A stretch of DNA of 64,000 nt from Bacteroidales bacterium (GCA_004557035.1 SFFB01000001.1:1-64000), one strand, 5' to 3'; shown: positions 1 to 10,200, numbered from the stretch's first letter. Notes: a model not told the origin generated them from the sequence alone. Numbers and translations: made by a program.

Positions 1-263
1 GCCCCTTGCCGCGCGGCGCTCCCCGACCGATGAGTTTTTTTATAAAAGGGCATCATAGGGAGAGAGGCCAATTCGTTGCGTTTCTATTTGGAATCTTCAG
101 CCGAGCGAGGAAATTGGGCGCTTGTTTAAACGTCGGGGCGCTCTTTGACGCGCATATACAAACTTTAACATTCCAAACGCGCAGCGACGGCGAAATGAGA
201 AAATGAGGGGATGAAAAACGGGAAACGGGGAGAAAAATGGATGGCATCAGGGAAAGAAATTAC

Positions 264-436
264 GGGAATAAGGACAGTCATTCCCAGCCTTAGGACAGGA
301 AAAACTGTCCCTATCGCAGTATTGCACTAATCTACTGAGAATGTGCATAAAATCAAAGAGGGAGCAGCCGCCGAGCCACTCCCTTTTTCTCATCTTGAAG
401 ATAAAAACTTATGGGTTGAGAGAAAAAGACAAAAGC
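264..436 (+). repeat. Composite intergenic element, family A, copy 1
   Basis: First of five copies of a composite element. ATAAGGACAG near 268 is followed 22 bp later by TTAGGACAGG and then by a degenerate third unit. Next comes a hairpin-like block (GAGGGAG near 358, CTCCCTTTTTCTC near 380) and a tail with GAAGATAA and AAAAAGACAAAAG. The order of parts matches the copies near 19.3, 39.0, 47.2 and 59.5 kb, though the hairpin is weaker here. No coding potential is apparent. The rest of 1-590 holds only short unconvincing ORFs. Confidence 0.7.
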
Positions 437-590
437 AGAAGGACAGCCACGACGGAAAGACTTTGCGCATACAACGCAATAAGTGTGCAGTTGCCAACCC
501 GACATTCCAAAACACGAAAACGCCACGACTATTGGCCGTTTTCCCTCTAAAAATTAAGTAGTTATATTAGGTGGAAAGATTCAAAATTTG

Positions 591-598
591 TATCTTTG
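591..598 (+). promoter_or_regulatory. Promoter -7 box of pflB
   Basis: TATCTTTG matches the TAnnTTTG -7 box of the Bacteroidetes primary sigma factor. It lies about 115 bp before the pflB start, which leaves a leader of roughly 105 nt. No good -33 TTTG is seen. Confidence 0.6.
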
Positions 599-713
599 CA
601 CCCGCTTGGCAGAAAGCGTTCACAGGTGGCTTCGAAAGTGTTTGAGGCCGAGCGTTTTCGGCACGAGGTTTCAAAACAATATTTTCTAACCCCATATTTA
701 AATCTATCATCCT

Positions 714-2942
714 ATGGATTTGTACGCAAACTTTACCACAGGTTCTTGGAACAACAAGATTGACGTCACCGACTTCGTTCGTAAAAATATCACGCCTTAC
801 GAGGGCGACGCTTCTTTCCTCGTTGGCCCTACGGAGCGCACTCTGAGCGTTTGGAGTGTCTGCCTCAAGGCTCTCGAAGAGGAGCGTGCCAATGGCGGCG
901 TGCGCTCTTTCGACCCCAACACCGTATCGACGATTTCGTCTCACGCAGCGGGCTATATCGACAAAGACAATGAGCTCATCGTGGGTCTGCAGACCGACGA
1001 ACTGCTCCGCCGCGCCATCAAGCCTTTCGGTGGCATCAAGGTAGTGGAGAAAGCTTGTGCCGAAAACGGCGCCGAGGTTAGCCCGAAGGTGAAAGACATC
1101 TTCACCCACTATCGCAAGACCCACAATGACGGCGTATTTGACGTCTATACTGAAGAAATTCGCCGTTTCCGCTCACTGGGCTTCCTCACGGGTCTGCCCG
1201 ACAACTACGCCCGCGGCCGTATCATCGGTGACTACCGCCGTCTGGCTCTCTACGGCATCGACCGCCTCATCGAAGCCAAGAAAGAAGACTTCAAAAACCT
1301 GACCGGCCCGATGACCGACGAGCGCATCCGTCTGCGCGAAGAGGTGGCAGAGCAGATCAAGGCCCTCAACGAGATCAAGGTGCTCGGCACCATTTACGGT
1401 CTCGATCTGAGCCGTCCGGCACAGACCGCACAAGAGGCTGTGCAGTGGGTCTATATGGCCTACCTCGCCGCTGTCAAAGAGCAGGACGGCGCCGCCATGT
1501 CGCTTGGTAACGTCTCTTCATTCCTCGACATCTACATTGAGCACGACCTCAAGCACGGCCTCATCGACGAGACCTTCGCTCAGGAGCTCATCGACCAGTT
1601 CGTCATCAAACTCCGTATGGTGCGCCACCTGCGTATGGGTTCTTACAACGAAATCTTTGCCGGCGACCCCACGTGGGTGACCGAGTCTATCGGCGGTCGC
1701 TTCAACGACGGTCGCACGAAGGTGACGAAGACTTCGTTCCGTTTCCTCCAGACGCTCTACAACCTCGGTCCCTCGCCCGAGCCCAACCTCACCGTGCTGT
1801 GGAGCCCCGAACTGCCCGAAGGCTTCAAGGCTTTCTGTGCCAAGGTTTCGGTAGACACCAGCTCCATCCAGTATGAAAACGACGAACTGATGCGCGAAGT
1901 GCGCCACAGCGACGACTACGGCATTGCCTGCTGCGTGTCTTTCCAAGACATAGGCCGCCAAATCCAGTTCTTCGGCGCCCGTTGCAACTTGGCCAAAGCC
2001 CTCTTGCTCGCCATCAACGGCGGTCGTTGCGAAAACACCGGTACGGTGATGGTGGAAGGCATCCCCGTTTTGAGCGGCGACGTGCTCAACTTTGAGGAGG
2101 TAATGAGAAACTACAAGATGGTGCTCACCGAGATTGCCCGTGTCTATAACGAGGCTATGAACATCATCCACTACATGCACGACAAATACTACTACGAGAA
2201 AGCCCAAATGGCCTTCGTAGACACCAACCCGCGCATCAACATCGCCTATGGCGCCGCCGGTCTGTCTATTGCCCTTGACTCTCTCTCGGCCATCAAATAT
2301 GCCAAGGTGACTGCCCGTCGCAATGACATCGGCTTGACCGAGGCCTTCGACATCGAGGGTGAATTCCCCTGCTTCGGCAACAACGACGACCGTGTAGACC
2401 ACCTCGGCGTAGACCTCGTCTACTTCTTCACCGAAGAGCTCAAGAAGCTGCCCGTCTACAAGAACGCCCGCCCCACCCTCTCTCTGCTCACCATCACGTC
2501 CAACGTGATGTATGGCAAGAAGACCGGTGCCACTCCCGACGGACGCGCCAAAGGTGTGGCTTTCGCTCCGGGTGCAAACCCCATGCACGGCCGAGACAAG
2601 AATGGTGCCATCGCTTCGCTCTCGAGCGTGTCGAAACTGCGTTACCGCGACTCGCAGGACGGTATTTCAAACACCTTCTCCATCGTGCCCAAGTCGCTCG
2701 GTCCCACCCCCGAGGAGCGCGTTGAGAACCTCGTGACCATGATGGACGGCTACTTCACCAAGGGTGCCCACCACCTCAACGTGAACGTGCTCAACCGCGA
2801 AATGCTTGAGGACGCCATGGAGCACCCCGAGAAATACCCGCAGCTGACCATCCGTGTGAGCGGTTACGCAGTGAACTTCATCAAGCTCTCTCGTGAGCAC
2901 CAGCTCGAGGTCATCTCTCGTTCGTTCCACGAGCGTATGTGA
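714..2942 (+). CDS. pflB: Formate C-acetyltransferase (pyruvate formate-lyase)
   Basis: Cytoplasmic glycyl-radical enzyme that cleaves pyruvate with CoA to acetyl-CoA and formate in anaerobic energy metabolism. The 742 residues are the usual PFL length. The catalytic cysteine pair is in IACCVSFQDIG (C406-C407), and the radical glycine is G717 in RVSGYAVNF, 25 residues from the end. The start at 714 follows a leader with a TAnnTTTG promoter. The activating radical-SAM enzyme PflA, often directly downstream, is absent here. The next 760 bp hold only palindromes and repeats, so the activase must be elsewhere. The family assignment is secure. Confidence 0.97.
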   Translation: MDLYANFTTGSWNNKIDVTDFVRKNITPYEGDASFLVGPTERTLSVWSVCLKALEEERANGGVRSFDPNTVSTISSHAAGYIDKDNELIVGLQTDELLRRAIKPFGGIKVVEKACAENGAEVSPKVKDIFTHYRKTHNDGVFDVYTEEIRRFRSLGFLTGLPDNYARGRIIGDYRRLALYGIDRLIEAKKEDFKNLTGPMTDERIRLREEVAEQIKALNEIKVLGTIYGLDLSRPAQTAQEAVQWVYMAYLAAVKEQDGAAMSLGNVSSFLDIYIEHDLKHGLIDETFAQELIDQFVIKLRMVRHLRMGSYNEIFAGDPTWVTESIGGRFNDGRTKVTKTSFRFLQTLYNLGPSPEPNLTVLWSPELPEGFKAFCAKVSVDTSSIQYENDELMREVRHSDDYGIACCVSFQDIGRQIQFFGARCNLAKALLLAINGGRCENTGTVMVEGIPVLSGDVLNFEEVMRNYKMVLTEIARVYNEAMNIIHYMHDKYYYEKAQMAFVDTNPRINIAYGAAGLSIALDSLSAIKYAKVTARRNDIGLTEAFDIEGEFPCFGNNDDRVDHLGVDLVYFFTEELKKLPVYKNARPTLSLLTITSNVMYGKKTGATPDGRAKGVAFAPGANPMHGRDKNGAIASLSSVSKLRYRDSQDGISNTFSIVPKSLGPTPEERVENLVTMMDGYFTKGAHHLNVNVLNREMLEDAMEHPEKYPQLTIRVSGYAVNFIKLSREHQLEVISRSFHERM

Positions 2943-2973
2943 TACCATAAGAGACAAAGAGTCTTTACGGTCA

Positions 2974-3202
2974 CAAGCCCTGAAAGGGCGAAACATATCA
3001 GCCCAGGTCGTTAGGCCTGGGCTTTGTGTATTCCTGTATAGTCCGGCCTGTAAGGTCGGCACCCCAAGCGTACCGTTATCAATATGCCATCTTTAATTAT
3101 CCATTCCTGTATTGTGCCGACCTTACAGGCCGGAGATTAGAGGAGCACCCCATACCCGGGCCTAACGACCCGGGCTAAAATGTTTCGCCCCTTCGGGGCT
3201 TG
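2974..3202. repeat. Large nested inverted repeat downstream of pflB
   Basis: The outer arms (2974-3022 and 3155-3202) are imperfect inverted copies that include GGGCGAAACAT and a GTCGTTAGG hairpin. The inner arms (3043-3062 and 3114-3133) are an exact 20-bp inverted repeat, CCGGCCTGTAAGGTCGGCAC and its complement, around a 51-bp loop. The left outer hairpin (AGCCCAGG/CCTGGGCT, 3000-3023) could end pflB transcription. The structure looks like a palindromic mosaic without coding capacity, MITE-like in shape, but no transposase is seen. Confidence 0.75.
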
Positions 3203-3225
3203 CTTGGCCGCTCAACCTCTTGGTG

Positions 3226-3300
3226 CTTAGCATTTCCGCCTCATTGACTTCGTCAATTGGGCGGAAATGTTCCACCCCTTCAGGGCTTGCGTAGACGCCA
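3226..3300. repeat. Further palindromic unit of the pflB 3' mosaic
   Basis: CATTTCCGCC (near 3229) pairs with GGCGGAAATG (near 3260), with an inner ATTGAC/GTCAAT stem. The following CCCCTTCAGGGCTTG echoes the CCCCTTCGGGGCTTG at 3188-3202, so the same building block is present twice within 100 bp. Confidence 0.65.
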
Positions 3301-3395
3301 TTTGACTTTTTTTGTCTCAAAAGAGTCTGATATATGAAAACCGGTTTTCTTTGCATCATATCGCCAACTTCGCTCTCATTGTCACAGCCTACCTC

Positions 3396-3505
3396 GTGAT
3401 TGGAGGTGACCGAAGCGTTCAATCACAGCAAGCAATTAAAATTCAAAAAGATACAAGGGCGTGATTGTGTGATTGGGAAAAAGGGCAAACTTTGGGTATA
3501 TATAG
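3396..3505 (+). repeat. Intergenic element, family B, copy 1
   Basis: It opens with GTGATTGGAGGTGACCGAAG...CAATCAC, a hairpin-forming head. About 40 variable bases follow, then GTGATTGTGTGATTGGG, AAAAAGGGCAAACTTTGGG and TATATA. The same order of parts occurs near 32.65 kb (reverse) and 62.66 kb. It is non-coding and lies between pflB and glsA. Confidence 0.7.
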
Positions 3506-3639
3506 GAAAGAAGGGATTGGCGAAGAGAATGTTGGAGTCTAAGCCGTAGAGGCCAATGGCGAGCGTTCTTCAAAATACCAATAATATGGGCTTCGTCATT
3601 AAAAAGAGGACTAATCTCTATTCCAACCCGATTTTTTTG

Positions 3640-3647
3640 TATTTTTG
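3640..3647 (+). promoter_or_regulatory. Promoter -7 box of glsA
   Basis: TATTTTTG fits TAnnTTTG. It lies inside the longer in-frame ORF that begins at 3556, which is the main reason for choosing the glsA start at 3712. Confidence 0.6.
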
Positions 3648-3711
3648 CACAGATTTTTTGCTTAAAAATAGAGCATCTGAAACAGTGCCGCTTGGCTCGG
3701 CCTTACCAATT

Positions 3712-4539
3712 ATGGACAGCAACAAAATCTTCAAGATAGACATCGAAGCCATCGTGCGTGGCAAGGCAAGCGGCAAAAAGCGCCGTGTGCCCCGCTTCAT
3801 CATCAATTGGCTTAAACGCATCATCCATCAAGACGAGATCAATGAATTTCTCGAGCACGAAGGCGACAAACAGGGTGTGCCCTGGCTCAACGACTGCGTG
3901 GAATTTCTTGACATGAAACTCGAAATCGAGGGTCTTGAAAACCTGCCTTCAGATGCCGACGGCCGTCGGTTCACGTTCGTGAGCAACCACCCCCTGGGCG
4001 GTCAAGATGGCGTGGCGCTCGGTGCCATTCTTGGCGGTCACTACGACGGCAAGGTGAAATATCTGGTCAACGACCTCTTGATGAACCTCCACGGGCTGGC
4101 ACCCCTTTGCATCCCCATCAACAAAATGGGTGCTCAGAGCCGCCGCTTCCCCGAGATGGTCGAGGCCGGTTTCAATAGCGACAATCACATCATCATGTTC
4201 CCCGCCGGCCTGTGTTCGCGTCGCCGCCATGGCGTCATCCGCGACCTGCCGTGGAACAAGACCTTCATCACCAAGAGCGTGGAGACACAGCGTGACATTG
4301 TGCCCATTCATTTCAGCGGCCGCAACTCCAACCGCTTCTACCGGCTGGCCAACATCAGCAAGGCCCTCGGCATCAAATTCAACATTGCCATGCTCTATCT
4401 TGTCGACGAAATGTTCCGCAACCGCCACAAGACATTCGTGGTGAAAATCGGCAAACCTATTCCTTGGCAAACCTTCGACAAGTCGCGACGTCCCCTCGAG
4501 TGGGCCGCCTACGTTCAAGACCAAGTCTACCAACTCTGA
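3712..4539 (+). CDS. glsA: GlsA-like lyso-lipid O-acyltransferase (glycine lipid synthesis)
   Basis: Predicted to transfer a second acyl chain to a lyso-amino-acid lipid at the inner membrane. Visible motifs are NHPLGGQDG around residues 87-95, a PlsC-like acyltransferase block with His and Asp five residues apart, and FPAGLCSRRRHG, a later acyltransferase block. At 275 aa it suits the family. The in-frame ATG at 3556 lies upstream of the promoter and was rejected. The partner N-acyltransferase glsB follows 82 bp later. In Bacteroides this pair makes glycine lipids and their serine-containing derivatives (family knowledge). The exact head-group substrate here is inferred. Confidence 0.85.
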   Translation: MDSNKIFKIDIEAIVRGKASGKKRRVPRFIINWLKRIIHQDEINEFLEHEGDKQGVPWLNDCVEFLDMKLEIEGLENLPSDADGRRFTFVSNHPLGGQDGVALGAILGGHYDGKVKYLVNDLLMNLHGLAPLCIPINKMGAQSRRFPEMVEAGFNSDNHIIMFPAGLCSRRRHGVIRDLPWNKTFITKSVETQRDIVPIHFSGRNSNRFYRLANISKALGIKFNIAMLYLVDEMFRNRHKTFVVKIGKPIPWQTFDKSRRPLEWAAYVQDQVYQL

Positions 4540-4621
4540 TACCGCCAACCGCCCGCTCCGTCGACATCCCCACCGGAAGGCTCATTAACACCGCAAACAA
4601 ATTCTGCCCCACACATCAAAA

Positions 4622-5599
4622 ATGGAAGAAATCATCAGCCCCGTCAGCCGGGAACTGCTTAAGGCCGAATTGACTCCCGAGCGCCGTCTGCGCTCGACCA
4701 ACAAGAGCAACAACGAGATTTACATCGTGACCTATCAACAAGCGCCCAACGTGGTGCGTGAGATAGGCCGCCTCAGGGAGATTGCCTTCAGAGCTGCCGG
4801 CGGAGGCACCGGTCTGGCACTCGACCTCGACGAGTTCGACACGTGTGAGCACCCCTATTATCAACTCATCGTGTGGTGCCCGGACGATGAAGAGATTTTG
4901 GGCGGATACCGCTTTTTGCCGGGCAATGAAATAGAGCTCGACGACAACGGACAACCGCGACTGGCCACGGGACACATGTTCAAGTTTTCCGACACGTTCA
5001 TCCACGACTATATGCGCGACACAGTCGAACTGGGCCGCTCTTTCGTCACCCTCGAATACCAAAGCACCCGCCGTCTGAGCAAGAGTCTCTTTGCCCTTGA
5101 CAATCTTTGGGACGGCTTGGGCGCACTCACGGTGGTCATTCCCGGGTTGAAATATTTCTTTGGCAAGATGACGATGTATCCCTCGTTCAATCCGCAGGCC
5201 AGAGACATGATACTCTATTTCCTCGAAAAACATTTCGGCGACAAAGACCGTCTCGTCTGGCCCGAACATCCCCTTGTCATCCAGACCGTCAGAGACCAGC
5301 TCGACGCGCTCTTCACCGGCAAGACCTTTAAAGAAGACTACTTCATCCTCAACACCGAGGTGCGCAAACTGGGTTATAACATCCCGCCCCTTGTTAACGC
5401 TTATATGGGTCTGAGCCCGACGATGCGCGTGTTCGGCACCGCCATCAACCATGAATTTGGCGAGGTGGAAGAGACCGGCATCCTCATAGCCGTCGACGAA
5501 ATCCTCGAAGAGAAACGTATGCGCCACATCGACACCTTCGTCGAAGAGCATCCGGAGTCGATGGACGTATTCTCTGAAATCTTTGTCAAGAAAGACTAA
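4622..5599 (+). CDS. glsB: GlsB/OlsB-like N-acyltransferase (glycine lipid synthesis)
   Basis: Member of the GNAT-fold OlsB/hemolysin-like acyltransferases. It is predicted to attach a 3-hydroxy-acyl chain to the amino group of glycine, the first step of glycine-lipid formation. It has 325 aa with no signal peptide or membrane segment. The N-terminal third contains REIAFRAAGGGTG and LGGYRF, typical of the OlsB family, and VELGRSFV near residue 137 is the expected family block. It follows glsA in the same direction and ends just before a strong bidirectional terminator, so the two form a short operon. A general GNAT label is the fallback. Confidence 0.85.
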   Translation: MEEIISPVSRELLKAELTPERRLRSTNKSNNEIYIVTYQQAPNVVREIGRLREIAFRAAGGGTGLALDLDEFDTCEHPYYQLIVWCPDDEEILGGYRFLPGNEIELDDNGQPRLATGHMFKFSDTFIHDYMRDTVELGRSFVTLEYQSTRRLSKSLFALDNLWDGLGALTVVIPGLKYFFGKMTMYPSFNPQARDMILYFLEKHFGDKDRLVWPEHPLVIQTVRDQLDALFTGKTFKEDYFILNTEVRKLGYNIPPLVNAYMGLSPTMRVFGTAINHEFGEVEETGILIAVDEILEEKRMRHIDTFVEEHPESMDVFSEIFVKKD

Positions 5600-5623
5600 G
5601 AAAGAGACGAAAAAGACATAACC

Positions 5624-5666
5624 AATATGGGTATATCAACGACGCTGTCGCGGATATACCCATATT
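5624..5666. terminator. Bidirectional terminator between glsB and sod
   Basis: Perfect 14-bp arms AATATGGGTATATC (5624-5637) and GATATACCCATATT (5653-5666), with a small CGAC/GTCG hairpin in the loop, sit between two convergent genes. Confidence 0.7.
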
Positions 5667-5694
5667 TATATTATAGGAGTGTTGGTTCGGAGTG

Positions 5695-6294
5695 TCAGAG
5701 ATAATAGTCTGAGCAGGTGCCACTCAACCGGCAGGCCACCACATCCCAATCTATCAGCCCCCAGATCGCTTCAAGATAGTCGGCGCGGCGGTTGCGATAG
5801 TCAATATAGTAAGCGTGTTCCCACACGTCGACCACGAGAAGCGGACGCTTGCCTTCGGTCATCGGATTGCCGGCACCCGAAGTGTTCACGATGTCGAGCG
5901 AACCGTCGGCATTTTCGACCAGCCAAGTCCAGCCCGATCCGAACAGTGACGTGGCTGCGGCGATGAACTGTTGCTTGAACTCTCCGAGCGAACCGAAACG
6001 GCTCGTGAGCGATGCACCGAGGTCTGAGCCTATCTCTTTGGGCGTTGGCGTCAAAGCCTCGAAAAAGAAGGTGTGGTTCCACGTCTGTGCCGCATTGTTG
6101 AAAACAGGGCCGGAAGCCTTGCAGACCATTTCTTCAAGTTCCATGTCTTCATAGAGTGTGCCCTTGACGAGGCGGTTGAGATTATCCACATAAGTCTGCA
6201 AATGACGGCCATAGTGATAGTCAATGGTCTCTTGGCTCATTGCCGGAGCGAGCGCTGCGTGAGCGTAAGGCAGGAGAGGCATAGTTTGTTTCAT
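5695..6294 (-). CDS. sodB: Iron/manganese superoxide dismutase
   Basis: Cytoplasmic enzyme that dismutates superoxide to oxygen and hydrogen peroxide. Its 199 aa match the family length. The expected four metal ligands are visible: His in DYHYGRHLQTY, His in TWNHTFFF, and Asp and His in DVWEHAYYIDY. Fe versus Mn preference cannot be fixed from motifs alone; Bacteroidales enzymes are often cambialistic. It is a single gene convergent with glsB. No TAnnTTTG box is obvious upstream, so it may use another signal or a degenerate one. Confidence 0.95.
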   Translation of the reverse strand: MKQTMPLLPYAHAALAPAMSQETIDYHYGRHLQTYVDNLNRLVKGTLYEDMELEEMVCKASGPVFNNAAQTWNHTFFFEALTPTPKEIGSDLGASLTSRFGSLGEFKQQFIAAATSLFGSGWTWLVENADGSLDIVNTSGAGNPMTEGKRPLLVVDVWEHAYYIDYRNRRADYLEAIWGLIDWDVVACRLSGTCSDYYL

Positions 6295-6430
6295 AATCGT
6301 GGTGTTTTAGAGGGTGAAACATATATTGGTTGGTTGCACAGCCGCCGCTGCTTGTCATGTCAAGAGAAATAAGATTTTAATGTCGGCTGATTTGTTGTCC
6401 ACAAGGCCTTCCGACCCTTAATGGATGCCA

Positions 6431-6832
6431 TCAATAAAGATGGAAAATGCGCTGCATCAACTGCCACTTTTCTGCCGAAGCGGCGTCTGCCGAGGCCTGC
6501 TGAAACCGTGCCGTTAGGGCTTCCCATTCAGCTTGGCGAGGCAGGGTGGCGAGGCGGGCCATGGCCGCTTGCCAGTCGAAGTCTGTCGGCGTCTCGACAA
6601 TCATAAAGAGGCGCGTGCCGAGCAGGTAGATTTCCATTTCAAGGATGCCCACACTACGGATGCCTTCGAGGATTTCTTGCCAAACATGCCCCTCCTCGTG
6701 GAGCCGGCAATAGTCAGCAATGAGGTCTGGGTCGTCTTTAAGGTCGAGCGTCTGGCAGAAGCGTTTGGTAGGGCCGTCGAACTTTTTCTGCATATAGCCC
6801 TCGTCGGGCCGGTTTGTGGAGTGTGTGGTCAT
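6431..6832 (-). CDS. L-rhamnose mutarotase family protein
   Basis: 133 aa with the RhaM/DUF718 pattern: KRFCQTLDLKDDPDLIADYCRLH at the start, EGIRSVGILEMEIYLLGTRLFMIVE in the middle, and W-rich helices towards the end. Family members interconvert alpha and beta anomers of L-rhamnose. No other rhamnose or fucose gene is nearby, so the substrate is inferred from family only. I chose the ATG at 6832 rather than 6886 because a promoter-like TATCTTCG on this strand (near 6850-6857) lies between them. It stands alone. Confidence 0.8.
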   Translation of the reverse strand: MTTHSTNRPDEGYMQKKFDGPTKRFCQTLDLKDDPDLIADYCRLHEEGHVWQEILEGIRSVGILEMEIYLLGTRLFMIVETPTDFDWQAAMARLATLPRQAEWEALTARFQQASADAASAEKWQLMQRIFHLY

Positions 6833-7285
6833 AGATAATGATGTGATAGGTTTACACATTCGAAGATATGTAAAAATCACAGCCAAATGAACCTTTTATT
6901 TATGAAAAATAACATAACCAGCCCGATGATAAACCTTATTAACGGCCAATGTCAAGCCGATTTTGCAAACGTCACCACAACGGGCGCCTCAGCCAAGAAT
7001 AAAGCTAACCAATCATGTGAGGCGGCCATAATGAGGCAGAGGCAGACGGGAATACGACCAAATGCCACAAAGAACTTTTTGCGGCTATCTTAGTGACGTC
7101 TGTTGACGCATTCCAGTATCAAAACGTCGATATTTAACATAACGAAAAGATTATCTTAATTTTTGTTGGTCGTTTTGGCATATTCTCCTACATTTGTGGC
7201 GTTATTTTTCCAATTGGTACGCATCGTTTAGTGTTTAGTCCCAAACACGAAGAGGCGTCCCGTTGGCGATTTTAAGGGTATTCAC
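6833..7285. other. Intergenic region upstream of the SusC locus
   Basis: AT-rich stretch of about 450 bp between divergent genes. It holds the promoter-like box for the mutarotase gene near 6850 and the SusC promoter at 7189. A 68-codon ORF in it (6887-7093) has no coding character. I see nothing else. Confidence 0.5.
7189..7196 (+). promoter_or_regulatory. Promoter -7 box of the SusC/SusD-type locus
   Basis: TACATTTG fits TAnnTTTG. A TTTG at 7162-7165 lies 23 bp upstream, slightly beyond the usual -33 spacing. The leader before the SusC start would be about 80 nt. Confidence 0.5.
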
Positions 7286-10200
7286 ATGAAACAACAGCAA
7301 CTCCAATCTCACGGCATTCCTATGACTAAACGCTCGACTTGGCGCAGGTCGTGGGTCTCTGCCGCCCTGTTGGCCGCTTTCGCGTTGACACCGCTTCCTG
7401 CAGCGCTTCACGCCCAAACGACCGGACAGAAGACCAGTGCGCAAGCACCCAATCAAACCGGGAAACGACTGGTGACCGGTGTGGTCACCGACGACTCCGG
7501 CAATCCGCTCATTGGCGCTCACGTCCGCATTAAAGGACAAAAACGCGGTAGCATCACCAACGTCAACGGTCAGTACAGCCTACAAGTGGGCTCGGCCAAA
7601 ACACAGTTGCAAGTCTCTTATATGGGTATGAAAACCCGCACAATCGACTTGCCCGAAGGCAACCGCCCCCTGCAACGCGACGTGATGCTGACCACGTCAG
7701 ACAACCTGCTGGGCGAGGCCGTCATCACCAACGGTTATCACAAGATTGACCCGCGCAACAATACGGCAGCCATCACCTCGGTTAAGATGGACGACATCCT
7801 CATGCCCAATATGACCACCATAGACATGGCACTCGAAGGCCGCATCCCCGACCTTGTCTTCACCAACAACTCAGGCGAAGCCGGTGCCACCGGTCGTGTG
7901 CGTGTGCGCGGTACATCCACCATCATAGGCAACCGTGAGCCACTCTGGGTGCTCGACGGCTTTGTGCTCCAAGACCCCGTCAACGTCAGCACCGACCAGC
8001 TCAACGACCCGGACTATATCAACTATGTGGGTAATGCCATCTCGGGTATCAACCCCGAAGACATCGACCGCATTGACGTGTTGCGCGACGCCGCCGCCAC
8101 GGCCATCTATGGTGTGAGGGCCTCAAACGGTGTCATCGTGGTGACGACGAAGAAAGGCCAAGTGGGCAAACCCACTGTGAGATATTCAAACCAAACCACC
8201 ATCACCCGCAGGCCGCATTATTCAGACAAAAACATCAAACTGATGAACTCGCAGGAGCGTGTGCAGTTTGGTAAGGACCTCACCGACCTGCACTATGTGT
8301 TCCCACAAAATATGCCGATGGTGGGTTACGAAGGCGCATACTACCGCTATCAGACCGGGCAGACCGACTACAACACCTTCCTCAGCGAGGTGCAGCGTTA
8401 CGAGACGGTCAACACCGACTGGTTTGACCTGCTCACAGAAAATGCCATCACCACCCAACACTCGCTCTCTATCTCGGGCGGTAGCGAAGCCACACGCTAT
8501 TATGCCTCGGTGGGCTATTCGCGGCAAAACGACGTCATCAAGACGCAGCATGTGGACCGCTACACGCTCTCGATGAACATGATGACCAACCTGGCCAAAA
8601 ACTTCAGAGCCAACATCCGTGTGAACGGTAACGTACAGAAGAAAAACCACCTGCCAAGCGAGGTTTCGCCCATGACCTACGCCTACGAAACCACCCGTGC
8701 TCTGCCGGTTTACAATCCCGACGGCTCACTCTATTATTACCAGCGCCACGGCTACTCTGTGGGCAACAGCCAAAAGCAGTCGCGTCTCTACAACTACAAC
8801 ATCATCAACGAGATGAACAATTCGTCGAGCGAGTATGACGGTAACACTATGAGCGTGAACGGCGACCTGAACTATCGTGTCGGAACGATTGCCGACTTCA
8901 CGGCTGCCGCCTCTTACAGTCGCAGTTCGACGCTTCAGGCTGTGTGGTTCGGCGAAAACACCAACTATGTGGCCATTCTTAAAAATGGTGAGGCCGCAGA
9001 CAAACCCGTAGAGGGCCAAAGCGGACTTTGCGAACTGCCCTACGGCGGCGTGTACAACACCACCAACACTATCAGTGAAAGCCTCATTGCCCGACTCCAG
9101 GCCAACTTGCACTATCGCACTCCCAACCAGCTCCACCTCATCAATGCCACTGCCGGTTATGAGGTGGATATGAGCCGGACTACGGGCGTAAGCGACCAGA
9201 CTCGCGGCTATTTCAAAGACAGAGGTATGAAATATATGTCGATGACAGCCGAAGACCTTGCCGCCTTCCCCCTGTACCAAAGCTGGCTGGCCGAAGGACA
9301 CCGCACACTGACCAAAGGCAAGACCAACACCCTGAGTGCCTACCTCAGCACCTCCTATACCTATCACGACCTGCTCACGCTCGGACTGACTGGCCGTTTT
9401 GACGCCTCAAACCGTTTCGGCAGCCGCAGCAACGAGAAGTTCAATCCCGTCTGGACGGTATCGGGCAGCTGGAACATCCGCAACACGTTTTGGGGCGATC
9501 CCTATAGCGCATACACGGATGAAGCCGACAAAAACTTTTTCATCGACCGCTGGCGTCTGCGCATGTCATACGGCTACACGGGCAATATGCTCGATGGCCA
9601 GACGCCCGACCTGCTCGTACGCCTCGGCACTCTCGATACCTATTATGGCGAAAACGTCTCTTACGTGTCGTCGCTGCCCAACCCTGACTTGAAGTGGGAA
9701 AAAACAAGCGACTTCAACGTGGGTACGGAAATCGGTATGTTTGAGAGCCGCCTGAACTTCTCTATCGACTTCTGGTGGCGACACACCACCGACGCCATTG
9801 CCGCAACCGACGTCTCGACCATCAACGGTATCCGCTCCATCTATATGAACAAAGGAACGCTCGACAACCACGGTTTCTCGTTCCAGGTGAGCGGCTACCC
9901 CATCAAGACCAAAGACTGGCAACTCTATCTATCCACGACCTACTCTTGGGCCACGAATAAGGTGGCCTCGGGTACCAACGAGAACTTCACCATCGACAAC
10001 TACCTCAACGGTACGGCCGTCATCGACGGCAAGGCCATCGGCACATTCTATTCTTATGAATTCCTCGGTCTCAATCCCCAGACCGGTGTGCCCATGTTTG
10101 ACGACTATCAAGACCGCCAGCATTTGCTCTCCGGCCTGTCGCTCGGCCAGGTGGTGCAGCGCGTGATGGTGGAGAGCGGCAACCGCGACCCGAAATTCAC

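Noticed and set aside
53..247. Short ORFs before pflB (6-206, 53-247, 341-561)
   Set aside because: No domain, no promoter, overlapping in several frames.
264..436. CRISPR-like array suggested by the 21-22 bp periodicity
   Set aside because: Only two or three units with no unique spacers and no cas genes; the units are part of a longer composite element.
1518..2588. 356-codon reverse ORF within pflB
   Set aside because: Antisense shadow of a strongly coding frame; valine/histidine-rich composition typical of complement translations.
2974..3300. Complete insertion sequence
   Set aside because: Inverted repeats are present but there is no transposase reading frame.
6887..7093. 68-codon ORF upstream of the SusC gene
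   Set aside because: AT-rich, low-complexity translation in a regulatory region.
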